Assembly: GCF_904848165.1 (NCBI RefSeq) | Contig: NZ_LR884459.1 | Location: forward strand, 3,100,001-3,164,000 | Direction: 5' to 3' | DNA length: 64,000 nt | From: Psychrobacter arenosus | GTDB taxonomy: Bacteria; Pseudomonadota; Gammaproteobacteria; Pseudomonadales; Moraxellaceae | In this document: piece by piece, positions 27,095 through 35,729 of the stretch | How positions within the stretch are numbered: position 1 is the stretch's first letter | How the letters are laid out: the number at the start of each line of letters is the position of its first letter | Translations under genes and position numbers: made by a program | Notes under the pieces: model-generated | The model's input: only the letters and a program-made list of their open reading frames with translations | Database searches by the model: none | Told to the model about the DNA's origin: nothing

Positions 27095-27122
27095 ACCTCA
27101 GTTAATAACTGGGGTTTTTTGC
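27095..27122 (+). terminator. intrinsic terminator after the first lipase
   Basis: ACCTCAG (27095-27101) pairs with CTGGGGT (27109-27115) with a G-U pair, loop TTAATAA, then TTTTTT. Confidence 0.75.
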
Positions 27123-27836
27123 TTATAAAATTACGGTTAATAAGCCTTATATCCGTAAAAATCAGTTGTAATGTTTAGCATAAATTAAAGAATCGGCATA
27201 AAAAATATCGCTATAAATTAATACTTTATACTGGATATCCCGACATATGACGGCTTATTGCAGACTGCTAGTCATACAATTTATGCTGATTATTATTAAG
27301 GTTTAATACATGAAATAGCGGTTAGGTCAAGATTATATGATGAATATAAGGCCTGAAATATTAAGAAATGCTTTATTTTCTATCTTAATTATCAACATAA
27401 GCTCATTATTAAATTTTATTTTTAGTAATATCAACCTGATGAATAGTGGTGAAATCTTTGCATAGCATGTTTTATATTATCATGGTGATTACACATAAGA
27501 ATTTACATAACCAAGGCGTTAAATGTAAGAGAAATTTCTATAGTAAACCCCATATAATAGGGGTTTGCTAGGCAATATTATTATTAAATGTAATGTTTTC
27601 ATAATCTTAGATAGGACATAGAATTAGGGACAATAATTATAATGAAAAATAGAACTTTAGTAACTAATAAAGCAGGAAAAGAAAAATTATAGAAATATAC
27701 TTATGTTTATCAATTGGATATACAAGTGTTTTCTGACTCAAAAAGCCAAGTTTGCTAATTGCAGTTATTATTACAGTAGTGTTAAATATAGCCACTTCAG
27801 GAGATTAATTGTCGACAACGTAAGGATGCGTATTTC
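27123..27836. other. AT-rich gap between the lipase genes
   Basis: No gene seen. A hairpin lies at 27545-27566 (AAACCCC paired with GGGGTTT, 8-base loop) without a T-run, so it is not a terminator; it could shape a leader RNA or bind a regulator. The promoter of the second lipase is likely between it and 27,800. Confidence 0.45.
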
Positions 27837-29705
27837 ATGGCTATGTTTGATTATAAAAACTATTCTACCGATGCAGCGGCTCAACTAGTTGACGAAGCGC
27901 ATCGCCTCTCCGCTTATACCAATGCTTCTAACTTCTATGGTTTACCGGGTGATAAGCTCCTTAATTTTGCAGGAGATATTACCGGTGATTTGTTGCCGAG
28001 CTCCCCCAATGTGGGTATTCCAGAAGGCTGGCGCGAGCTTAAGCCAAGCGATTTGGGGGTAAGCGAAAACCTCGTCGATAGATCCGGTTATTTCCAAATT
28101 GAAAGTTTCTATACGGGCAAAGCCGTTGAAGGCCCTCAAGCTAAAATCTTTGCCCAGTATGATGACGAAGGCAATGTCACTAAGGTCAACCTCAACTTCA
28201 GTGGTACCAACGGTATCGCAGATATTATCGACTACCTAAACCTAAATACGCGTGAAGGCGTCGAATTGTTAGAGCCTATCTTAAATATCGTCAAAGACTT
28301 TACTATTGCTAATGGCTTAAAAGGCAGTGACGTCTTGGTCAGTGGTTACAGCTTAGGCGCGGGCTTGACCAACGTGATGGCAGAAGACCGAGCCATATTG
28401 TCCGACGGCTTCTTTACCGATTCCGACTATATGGGTTTTGAAGTCCCTAAAATTTATGACAATTCTGATGTTGTTTTAAACTTTGGTTATGAAAACGACG
28501 TGGTGCACCGGGTCGCTGGTGATGCTACTACTTTCCTAGAAGCGTTAGGGCAAGGCAAACCTGGTCTTGTTAACCCTGACCGTGAGTTTGAAAGCTCAAC
28601 GGATAACGTCGTATTATTCAACGACATCTATGCCTCACCCATCTGGGACTTGAGCCTTTTTTCCTTATTAAATATTCCTGTAGGTTGGAACGCGCATATC
28701 AATGGCGTAACCACGGACGCTATTACCCGTATCAAAGACTCCACCTTTTATGAATATACCGCTAAGGACAGCGTGGTTATCGTTAGCGAGCTGTCAGCTA
28801 TTAGTCGCAACACGACTTGGGTCAAGGATAGAGCCACCCATACCTCAGACCATTTTGGCGACTCAGCTTTTATCATCGGCACCCAATTTAATGACTTAAT
28901 TCAAGGCGGTAGTAACTCAGACTATATCGATGCCGGAGCTGGTAATGACACCATTCGAGTGGGCAAAGGCGTGGATCATGTGGATGGTGGCGCCGGTCAA
29001 GACGAGCTACGTTTAGAAGGCCGTAGCACCGATTGGGATGCCTATAAAATGGAAGATGGCACCTTATTTTTCGTCGATAAAAAAGGTAATAATCTCGTTG
29101 AGGCGGATAATGTCGAATCCGTCAGCTTCCAAAGTGAGTTGATCAGCCATACGAATAATTACACTATTACTGAGAATGGTTTAATTGATAATCAGCCCGG
29201 CCTTAATTGGTTCTTTAATCGCGATGTGAGCTTTGGTAAAGCCACGGAAGGCAGCAATGCTAACGACAGTTTATCAGGCAATATCGTCTTCGGCCGCGGT
29301 GGTGATGACACCATTAATGGCACCTCAAAAGGGGACGTTTTACATGGTGGCAGCGGTAATGACAGTCTGCAAGGTTGGGCCGGTAACGACCGTCTCTTTG
29401 GCGGCGAAGGTGACGATAGATTGGATGGAGGCAAGGGCAACGACCAGCTGTTTGGCGGTATAGGCAATGATACCTTCGTCTTTGGTCGCCAATCAGGTCA
29501 TGATGTCATTTTAGATTTCAATAATGATGTGGGTTATAAAGATATCATTAGCTTTGAGGCAGGTTTATTTAAGGATGCCAATGACTTGGCAGCGCATAGC
29601 TCACAAAAAGGCGATAATGTCGTCATCAATATCAGCCGTTCAGATAGCGTCACGATCGAACATGCTATGTTAGACGATGTGTTAAGCAGTACAATTTTAG
29701 GATAA
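27837..29705 (+). CDS. secreted family I.3 lipase with RTX repeats, copy 2
   Basis: 622 residues, starting MAMFDYKNYS with GTAAGGA upstream. It aligns with the preceding lipase over its whole length without large gaps. The catalytic residues are kept: Ser in SGYSLGAG, Asp in GYENDVVHR, His in GWNAHIN. Its C-terminal Ca-binding repeats are more regular (GGSGNDSLQGWAGNDRLFGGEGDDRLDGGKGNDQLFGGIGNDTF; shown as one run of G-G-x-G-x-D units), and the C-terminus again ends in a hydrophobic I-L-G. It should hydrolyse triacylglycerols or other esters outside the cell after type I export. A tandem duplication with later divergence is the simplest origin. Confidence 0.9.
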   Translation: MAMFDYKNYSTDAAAQLVDEAHRLSAYTNASNFYGLPGDKLLNFAGDITGDLLPSSPNVGIPEGWRELKPSDLGVSENLVDRSGYFQIESFYTGKAVEGPQAKIFAQYDDEGNVTKVNLNFSGTNGIADIIDYLNLNTREGVELLEPILNIVKDFTIANGLKGSDVLVSGYSLGAGLTNVMAEDRAILSDGFFTDSDYMGFEVPKIYDNSDVVLNFGYENDVVHRVAGDATTFLEALGQGKPGLVNPDREFESSTDNVVLFNDIYASPIWDLSLFSLLNIPVGWNAHINGVTTDAITRIKDSTFYEYTAKDSVVIVSELSAISRNTTWVKDRATHTSDHFGDSAFIIGTQFNDLIQGGSNSDYIDAGAGNDTIRVGKGVDHVDGGAGQDELRLEGRSTDWDAYKMEDGTLFFVDKKGNNLVEADNVESVSFQSELISHTNNYTITENGLIDNQPGLNWFFNRDVSFGKATEGSNANDSLSGNIVFGRGGDDTINGTSKGDVLHGGSGNDSLQGWAGNDRLFGGEGDDRLDGGKGNDQLFGGIGNDTFVFGRQSGHDVILDFNNDVGYKDIISFEAGLFKDANDLAAHSSQKGDNVVINISRSDSVTIEHAMLDDVLSSTILG

Positions 29706-29756
29706 TAAGCGCGCTGCTTTATAACCATTTTATTTTATTTCGTTTTATTTCTTTAG

Positions 29757-29788
29757 ACCCTTAGCCTAGCTAGGGGTTTATGCTTTTA
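29757..29788 (+). terminator. intrinsic terminator after the second lipase
   Basis: ACCCTTAGC (29757-29765) pairs with GCTAGGGGT (29769-29777) with a G-U pair. The T-tract is interrupted (TTATGCTTTT). Confidence 0.6.
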
Positions 29789-30306
29789 AATAGCGACAAA
29801 TTTTTGACGCATAGTCACTAAGTCTGTACTGTTTTTATCATTATAAGTAATTAGTATAGTCGTAATTGGTATTTAGACTGACAGAGCAGACACGGTACAC
29901 TGATGCCCCAATTTTTATTGGTGTGAGACTTTAAATAGCCTATATTTATATTCAGGTTTCTATTTTGATTTATATTGGTCTCTAGCGTCCTAGTAATATT
30001 TAGTGATTACTTCCTATCCTATGTCAGACTTCTGCTGAGTAAGATTATTAAACATAGCGTATCTCTAGCTTGTATTGAAGCGGATGGCTCTAGTATTTTA
30101 CCAGTTGCTACTTTGTGCAGCCGTAGTCACCCCTATATTTATAGGGCATTACCTGCCTTCATTACCTATTTAACCGTATTCATTGTTGACTCTGATTGTA
30201 GACTGAAGTGTTATTTCACTCGGTCAGTACCACTTATTTAATTTTATCTGGCTAAAAATACTTAATTTATTTAACCTAAGTAAAGTCTTAAAATTAAGCC
30301 CATTAA
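29789..30306. other. gene-free stretch before the amino acid importer
   Basis: No credible gene. One plus-strand frame at 29975-30241 lacks a ribosome site and family features. The importer promoter is presumably in the last 150 bases. Confidence 0.45.
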
Positions 30307-30339
30307 TTGAAAATAATACCCCTTATAAAAGGAATTTTT

Positions 30340-31185
30340 ATGACCCATCGCAGCCTATCTAGCTTATCTAAAGTTGCCGTCGTCGCTACTAGCGTTTTGC
30401 TAATTGCCGCTTGCAACAAAACGCCTACTAATGAGAATACGGATGCCAATGCTACGGCAGAGACAGGCTCAGATTTAATGAACCGTATCAGCAGTGGCGG
30501 AACTATTAATGTAGGTACGGAAGGGACGTATCCGCCGTTTACTTACCATAATGAAAAAGGCGATTTGACGGGCTATGATGTCGAAGTCACTCGCGCTATA
30601 GCCGATAAATTAGGCGTAAAAGTTGAGTTTAAAGAAACTCAGTGGGATGCCATGCTAGCAGGTCTTGACTCAAAGCGCTTTGATATGGTGGCGAATCAGG
30701 TGAGCTTGACCACGCCTGAGCGTAAGGCCAAGTATGATAAGGCGGATGCTTATAGTTGGTCAGGAGCGGTGGTATTGGCCAAGAAATCAGACAGCCGTTT
30801 TAATGCTTGGGAATCGGTAAAAGGCCTAAAGTCTGCGCAATCTTTGAGCAGTAACTACGGTGAGCTAGCTGAAAAATATCAAGCGGAAGTGGTACCGGTA
30901 GATGGTATGGCGCAAGCGATAGAATTGGTTAAGCAGGGCCGTGCTGACTTTACAATGAACGATAACTTGGCGGTACTCGACTATCTCAAAAAATTCCCCG
31001 ACAGCGATCTTGAGATTAAATTAACCGCCCCTGCTGAAGAAAAAACGGGCTCAGGCTTAGTGCTTCGTAAAGGTGATGACGCCGTAGTAGCCAAGCTAAA
31101 CGAAGCCATGCAAGCGCTAAAAGCAGACGGTACTTTGACACGTTTGAGTGAAGAATTCTTTGGTGAAGATATTAGCCAACCATGA
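30340..31185 (+). CDS. amino acid ABC transporter substrate-binding lipoprotein (cystine/polar amino acid type)
   Basis: 281 residues from 30340, chosen because AAAAGGA precedes it at good spacing and the signal sequence then starts properly ([25 protein letters not shown]). The Cys after LLIAA is a lipobox, so the mature protein is a lipoprotein. The family 3 solute-binding signature [34 protein letters not shown] follows, then [20 protein letters not shown], as in FliY/TcyJ cystine binders. Substrate is inferred, not shown. The stop overlaps the permease start (ATGA). Confidence 0.88.
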   Translation: MTHRSLSSLSKVAVVATSVLLIAACNKTPTNENTDANATAETGSDLMNRISSGGTINVGTEGTYPPFTYHNEKGDLTGYDVEVTRAIADKLGVKVEFKETQWDAMLAGLDSKRFDMVANQVSLTTPERKAKYDKADAYSWSGAVVLAKKSDSRFNAWESVKGLKSAQSLSSNYGELAEKYQAEVVPVDGMAQAIELVKQGRADFTMNDNLAVLDYLKKFPDSDLEIKLTAPAEEKTGSGLVLRKGDDAVVAKLNEAMQALKADGTLTRLSEEFFGEDISQP

Positions 31186-31934
31186 TCTTGGCTTCAGGAG
31201 TCGCCACCGCAATGAGCTGGTTAACGCAATTTTTAGCAATGCTACCGTTTATGACGGAAGACCGCGCGCATATCGTCATAACCTCCTTTTGGCCTATGCT
31301 TAAAGGAGCCTTGCTCTATTCTATTCCCTTAGCGTTGATATCCTTCGCTATTGGGATGGGTATTGCCTTAGTGGTCGCGCTCATTCGCATTGTGCCACGC
31401 GCTGCTCTTTGGCATAAAATTGCCTATCGCTTAGCGCGAATATATGTCTCAGCGATACGCGGCACCCCCATGTTGGTGCAACTGTTCATTATCTTTTATG
31501 GGCTGCCCAGCATTGGGGTAAAGTTAGAGCCATTACCTTCAGCCGTAATTGCGTTCTCGCTAAATATTGGGGCGTATGCGTCAGAAACGGTTCGAGCGTC
31601 TATTTTATCTATAACAAAAGGGCAGTGGGAGGCGGGCGCGACGGTTGGTTTAAGCTATCTCAAAACCTTCCGTCATATCATCTTGCCGCAAGCTTTACGG
31701 GTTTCTGTACCGCCCTTATCCAATACTTTTATTAGTTTGGTAAAAGACACGTCGTTAGCGTCTCTTATTTTGGTGACTGAGCTGTTTAAACAAGCGCAAA
31801 TCATTACTGCTCGCAACTATGAGTTTATGTTGGTTTATACCGAGGCGGCGCTGATTTATTGGACCATTTGTCTGTTATTGAGCAGTTTGCAAGGTCGTTT
31901 AGAGCAACGTCTGGATCGCTATGTCGCTAAATAA
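31182..31934 (+). CDS. amino acid ABC transporter permease
   Basis: 250 residues of the HisM/GlnP class with about five membrane helices. The His/Glu/Gln permease N-terminus ([31 protein letters not shown]) is clear, with the conserved [19 protein letters not shown] and the EAA loop [24 protein letters not shown] that contacts the ATPase. The ATG at 31182 overlaps the previous stop; 31212 (MSWLTQ) is an alternative. It forms a homodimeric channel with the binding protein before it and the ATPase after it. Confidence 0.9.
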   Translation: MILASGVATAMSWLTQFLAMLPFMTEDRAHIVITSFWPMLKGALLYSIPLALISFAIGMGIALVVALIRIVPRAALWHKIAYRLARIYVSAIRGTPMLVQLFIIFYGLPSIGVKLEPLPSAVIAFSLNIGAYASETVRASILSITKGQWEAGATVGLSYLKTFRHIILPQALRVSVPPLSNTFISLVKDTSLASLILVTELFKQAQIITARNYEFMLVYTEAALIYWTICLLLSSLQGRLEQRLDRYVAK

Positions 31935-32033
31935 CGAACCACTTTGCTGCTACTAGATACACCGCTCACTTTATCGACCGTTCGTTTAAACCCCAGTTTT
32001 AGCCAATTAGACCCAAGTAAATCAAGGAAAGCT

Positions 32034-32780
32034 ATGATTCAAGTCAGTAATATCCATAAAGCCTTTGGCGATAATGAAGTGTTAAAAGGCATTGATTTGG
32101 ACATTGCGAAGGGCAGCGTGGTGGTGATTCTGGGGCCTTCGGGCTCGGGGAAAACCACCTTTTTACGTTGTCTTAATACCTTGGAGACGCCGGAGCAGGG
32201 TGTCATTAGCTTTGATGATGGCAGCTTGCGAGTCGATTTTGGCGCTAAGCCCAGTAAGCGAGAGTTGGCCGCTTTGCAGCATAAATCGGGGATGGTGTTT
32301 CAATCTTATAATTTATTTCCGCATAAGACCGCTTTAGAAAACCTCATGTTAGGCCCGGTTATCGCTCAGGGTAAGAGTAAAGAGGCCGTGCGTACTGAGG
32401 CGCTAGCGCTGCTAGAGAAGGTCGGTTTGTCGGACAAAGCAGATCTCTATCCTTTTCAATTGTCTGGCGGTCAGCAACAGCGGGTCGGTATTGCCCGTGC
32501 CCTAGCTATTCAACCGGATTTACTGCTATTTGATGAGCCCACTTCCGCGCTAGATCCCGAGTTAGTGCAGGATGTGCTTGAGACTATGAAACAGCTGGCG
32601 TCAGAAGGTTGGACGATGGTAGTGGTCACTCATGAGATTAATTTTGCTCGGGAAGTCGCCGATAAAGTAGTACTTATGGAAGGCGGCTATGTAGTCGAAT
32701 CGGGTACTCCTGAGCAATTATTTGAGCTATCAACCCATCCCCGTACGCGGGCTTTCTTACAGCGTATTACGACTCAATAG
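32034..32780 (+). CDS. amino acid ABC transporter ATP-binding protein
   Basis: About 248 residues from 32034 (MIQVSNIHKAFGD). This start has AAGGA upstream, whereas a TTG at 31944 would add 30 residues foreign to the family. All ATPase motifs are visible: Walker A GPSGSGKTT, Q-loop MVFQSYNLFPHKTALEN, signature LSGGQQQRVGIARAL, Walker B LLLFDEPTSALDPEL and the switch His in VVTHE. It powers the importer encoded just upstream. A perfect 13-bp terminator follows. Confidence 0.94.
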   Translation: MIQVSNIHKAFGDNEVLKGIDLDIAKGSVVVILGPSGSGKTTFLRCLNTLETPEQGVISFDDGSLRVDFGAKPSKRELAALQHKSGMVFQSYNLFPHKTALENLMLGPVIAQGKSKEAVRTEALALLEKVGLSDKADLYPFQLSGGQQQRVGIARALAIQPDLLLFDEPTSALDPELVQDVLETMKQLASEGWTMVVVTHEINFAREVADKVVLMEGGYVVESGTPEQLFELSTHPRTRAFLQRITTQ

Positions 32781-32804
32781 GGCTTAAAGTTTTATGCTTT
32801 ATCA

Positions 32805-32843
32805 AACAGTATCTATAGGTTAGCTTATAGATACTGTTTTTTT
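32805..32843 (+). terminator. strong terminator after the amino acid importer
   Basis: AACAGTATCTATA (32805-32817) pairs perfectly with TATAGATACTGTT (32826-32838), then a run of T. Flanked by an A-rich side, it may also serve the converging gene. Confidence 0.92.
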
Positions 32844-32880
32844 AAATACAGTACAGCTGCACTCAGTTTAGACGCCCTTC

Positions 32881-33633
32881 TTAATCAATCCAAAGAAAGT
32901 ACTCGTTCATTCGCGCCTCATTCTGTCCAATAAAACATACCTTTTCTGCTTGCGTGCGCGGCCGATGATGGCTGTCTGCGCCGCAATTTTTTGTGCGTCT
33001 GATAATCCATTGGGTTTGATCCGTCTTAAGCTCAGCGACCCTCTCATACCCATGCCACTGCGCCACCTCACTTTTAATAGCATTATAAGTGTCGTTTAAT
33101 CCCTTATCGGATTCAATGTATTTACGATCAATTAATCCCGCATTCCCTGTTAAAGGTAAGTAGTCAGTAGCCTCTTTAAAGGTGAGTTCGCTCATTCTTT
33201 TAAGCTTAGTATCACTGAGAGAGACGGTATTATCGCCTAAATCAATAAAGCCGCTAATTCGCTCATCACTAAAAATATATCCCTGAAAGCCGCAAGGCGT
33301 CACGCCATCTTGACATAAACTGTGCTTGGTTTTCGCCGGATAAATCTTGACGACAAAAGGCGTTACTGGTGACTTCTTATCCTGATCTGCTGTAAATCCC
33401 CAACTCGCTAAATCCGTGGCCACTAGCGCCATATCCTCACAACTGACATAGCCTTCTTCACAGCCATAGTACAGATTTAAGCGCTGACCCTGGATGTCCA
33501 TTCCCATGATTAAATTAGATTTTATTGGAGCAACGGCGCTACTGCTAGCAGCCGCTGTAAGCAAAGCTATGGCTACAAAAAACCGATTAAATGAGCGGGC
33601 AAAACGACTGAGGTTGGAGGCCAAAGTGGGCAT
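32881..33633 (-). CDS. exported unknown protein, possibly LprI/lysozyme-inhibitor-like at its C-terminus
   Basis: 250 residues with a signal peptide (FFVAIALLTAAASSSAVA). The mature part has paired cysteines (YYGCEEGYVSC; LCQDGVTPCG; NCG...VC), which suggests disulfides in the periplasm. The last 75 residues have LNDTYNAI, then QWIIRRTKNCG and AEKVCFIGQNEARMNEYF, a pattern like LprI-type domains (LN-x-x-Y...W-x-x-x-R-x-x-C...C-x-x-x-x-x-x-R-x-x-x-L). The N-terminal half is not recognised. It converges on the importer operon. Confidence 0.65.
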   Translation of the reverse strand: MPTLASNLSRFARSFNRFFVAIALLTAAASSSAVAPIKSNLIMGMDIQGQRLNLYYGCEEGYVSCEDMALVATDLASWGFTADQDKKSPVTPFVVKIYPAKTKHSLCQDGVTPCGFQGYIFSDERISGFIDLGDNTVSLSDTKLKRMSELTFKEATDYLPLTGNAGLIDRKYIESDKGLNDTYNAIKSEVAQWHGYERVAELKTDQTQWIIRRTKNCGADSHHRPRTQAEKVCFIGQNEARMNEYFLWID

Positions 33634-33855
33634 AACATATCCAAGATATAAAACGTAAAAGCGGGGAATGATAGAGCAAATTTGCTACGAGTAATAGGAA
33701 AAACTCTGTTAAATGCTGATCTTATCCAATTTTTTTGTATGGTTTTCTTTTAGTTTTAAAGAAACTATAGCATAAGTCATTAAGAAAATATTAATAATCT
33801 AACTAGTGATGCTAGTTATAGTCATGTCTATTGCCGACCCTATATAAACCGTCAT

Positions 33856-33963
33856 GCTTCATAGTGGCGCTTAACTCATTATATTGGTGCTAAGTGACTT
33901 ATATCGGTGCATATCCTAGCTTCTAAGCGCTATTTTGGTGTCATAAATGCTCATTTTAGTGGC
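33856..33963 (+). promoter_or_regulatory. row of NtrC-like half-sites upstream of the urease operon
   Basis: A degenerate ATATTGGTGC motif occurs five times, beginning at 33861, 33881, 33901, 33932 and 33953, spaced 20, 20, 31 and 21 bases, so all face roughly the same side of the helix. Two copies fit the full NtrC site GCACTATWTTGGTGC well: TCATTATATTGGTGC (33876-33890) and GCGCTATTTTGGTGT (33927-33941), each 13 of 15. The row ends at a sigma-54-like promoter, the usual enhancer position. Confidence 0.5.
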
Positions 33964-33975
33964 ATAGAATTTGTA
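33960..33975 (+). promoter_or_regulatory. putative sigma-54 promoter of the urease operon
   Basis: TGGCAT-AGAAT-TTGTA matches TGGCAC-N5-TTGCA with correct GG-to-G spacing; the -12 C is T. The start would be near 33987, about 113 bases before ureD. The upstream NtrC-like row supports it. The rest of 33634-34099 shows no gene. Confidence 0.5.
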
Positions 33976-34099
33976 ACAACTTTAAGTATATAAACAGCTG
34001 AAAATATTTTGGCAGGTTTTAAAGAATGTAGGTAAAGACTGCATTTTGATTGTCAGTATTGAATAGTTATCAACGAATTAGTGAGGGTAAATAGCCTTT

Positions 34100-35080
34100 A
34101 TGGCCCCAGACTTAGCTACTGCTTTTACCTCATCACCGAGTGGGCTGTCCGGTTGGCACTCTACCTTAAAGTTAGGTTTTAATGCGTTGGGGACTAAGAC
34201 GCGGTTGGTCAAACGTCAGCACTGTGGGGCGTTGCAAGTTCAGCGGGCGCTCTATCCTGAACCCAACTCGCCAACTGCTGCCCATCAAGCCGGTATCTGC
34301 CATGGCATTATTCTATATCCACCAGCAGGTATTGCGGCAGGCGACAAACTTAAGATTGATATTGAATTGGCCAGTGGTAGCCATGCCGTACTAACAACAC
34401 CGGGAGCAGGGAAGTGGTATGGCAAGGAGCAGGATAAGAGCCAGTTACCGGACGATAATAACGAGGTGAAAGTCCAGCATTGCGCAACCGATGCTAACTT
34501 TGCCCGTCAGGATATTAGAGCAGCCGTAGCAGAGGGCGCGTGTCTTGAATGGCTACCGCAAGAGAGTATTGTTTTTAATCATGCAAATATACAGGCACGC
34601 ACACAATTTGAGCTAGCAAATAGCAGTCGTTTGCTCACTTGGGATATCGTGGTCTTTGGTCGGCAAGCTTATGAGGAAGTGTTTGCTTGTGGCCAATATC
34701 GTAACGAGTTAACCATTCGTCGTAACGGCAAGCTTAGCGTTTATGAGAATAGCAATCATGCGGCGGGTTCGCGTTGGTTTACCTCACCGTTGGCCATGGC
34801 AGGTCAGCATATTGTCGGGACGTTCTGGGCGGTTCCGGCGATAGATACCTTCGCTTCTAACCGCAAAACCAAATTGACCCAAACTATTGCCATTTTACGC
34901 GAGCAGATTGCTACTCAATCCCTACCTGTAGTTTGTAGCCAAACCGAGCAGGCGATTTGTATTCGTTACCTCGGCGATGATGTTCAGGCGTGCTTTGCAG
35001 CATTCTCTACATTGCGGCACGTGCTGCGCCAAGAGTGGTGGCAGCTAACCGAATATAAACCGCGAATCTGGGACACTTAA
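34100..35080 (+). CDS. ureD: urease accessory protein UreD
   Basis: 326 residues, slightly longer than the usual 270-300. UreD binds the urease apoprotein and, with UreF and UreG, delivers nickel to the active site. Family features: [37 protein letters not shown] near the N-terminus, [32 protein letters not shown], and the [16 protein letters not shown] block. It is the first gene of the urease operon, the common order in gamma-proteobacteria, and lies 70 bases before ureA. Confidence 0.94.
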   Translation: MAPDLATAFTSSPSGLSGWHSTLKLGFNALGTKTRLVKRQHCGALQVQRALYPEPNSPTAAHQAGICHGIILYPPAGIAAGDKLKIDIELASGSHAVLTTPGAGKWYGKEQDKSQLPDDNNEVKVQHCATDANFARQDIRAAVAEGACLEWLPQESIVFNHANIQARTQFELANSSRLLTWDIVVFGRQAYEEVFACGQYRNELTIRRNGKLSVYENSNHAAGSRWFTSPLAMAGQHIVGTFWAVPAIDTFASNRKTKLTQTIAILREQIATQSLPVVCSQTEQAICIRYLGDDVQACFAAFSTLRHVLRQEWWQLTEYKPRIWDT

Positions 35081-35150
35081 GCGCTTAAAACAATATTTTT
35101 TGACTTCATTCATTAAAACTTATTTAAGAATAAAATTTAAAGGACATCCC

Positions 35151-35453
35151 ATGCAGCTGACCCCTACTGAAAAAGACAAACTGCTTCTCTTTAGCGCAGG
35201 CATGGTCGCAGAACGCCGTAAAAATCGCGGGGTGAAATTGAACTATCCTGAAGCGATAGCTTATATCAGCATGATGCTGCTTGAAGGCGCGCGTGATGGC
35301 AAGACCGTAGCCCAGCTGATGAGTGAGGGCAATACTTACTTGAGCCGCGATGATGTTATGGAGGGTATTCCAGAGATGATTCATGACGTTCAGGTCGAAG
35401 CGACTTTTCCAGATGGCACGAAGCTGGTGACGGTTCATGATCCTATTGTTTAG
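35151..35453 (+). CDS. ureA: urease gamma subunit UreA
   Basis: 100 residues from 35151 ([17 protein letters not shown]), the family length and start; AAAGGA precedes it. An upstream in-frame start at 35100 would add 17 atypical residues. Conserved text includes [30 protein letters not shown] and [27 protein letters not shown]. It is the small structural subunit that packs around UreC. Confidence 0.96.
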   Translation: MQLTPTEKDKLLLFSAGMVAERRKNRGVKLNYPEAIAYISMMLLEGARDGKTVAQLMSEGNTYLSRDDVMEGIPEMIHDVQVEATFPDGTKLVTVHDPIV

Positions 35454-35553
35454 TGAATCCCTCCCCAGCTACTACGAGCATAGCTCTACGCCTTGCACAT
35501 CGGGTTAGTGTCCACTGGACACTGACTTATCCTCGTTCACCCTTTATAAAAGG
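35454..35553. repeat. composite palindromic repeat between ureA and ureBC
   Basis: It starts with CCCTCCCC and ends with CCCTTTATAAAAGGGAGGG, the two arms of the GC-rich palindrome family, with about 70 bases placed between them. That insert carries a 17-base perfect palindrome, AGTGTCCACTGGACACT (35507-35523). It looks like a mosaic of two repeat elements. The remaining bases to 35729 show the ribosome site of the next gene and nothing else. Confidence 0.65.
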
Positions 35554-35729
35554 GAGGGAGCTATCCTTTTAAGCGTAATGGAAGAATTAAGTCAGCTGGT
35601 TCTAGTAGGGAGTGCTACTTTGAAAAATTGCAGTAAGCAATAATTTAAACAAACGCTTTCAAATGCTAAATCAAGAGTCTACTTAACTTGCTTGAAAATC
35701 AAAAATAATTATCTAAAAAGGACGCCACC

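Noticed and set aside
29975..30241. Plus-strand open frame of 88 codons before the importer
   Set aside because: No ribosome site, no family features and AT-rich random-looking composition.
30307..30339. Upstream start for the solute-binding protein
   Set aside because: Would add 11 residues before a complete signal peptide; the ribosome site fits 30340.
31944..32033. TTG start extending the importer ATPase by 30 residues
   Set aside because: The extension has no family similarity, and AAGGA fits the ATG at 32034.
33901..33920. Third urease-array copy as a full NtrC site
   Set aside because: Only about 10 of 15 positions fit; counted as a half-site within the array.
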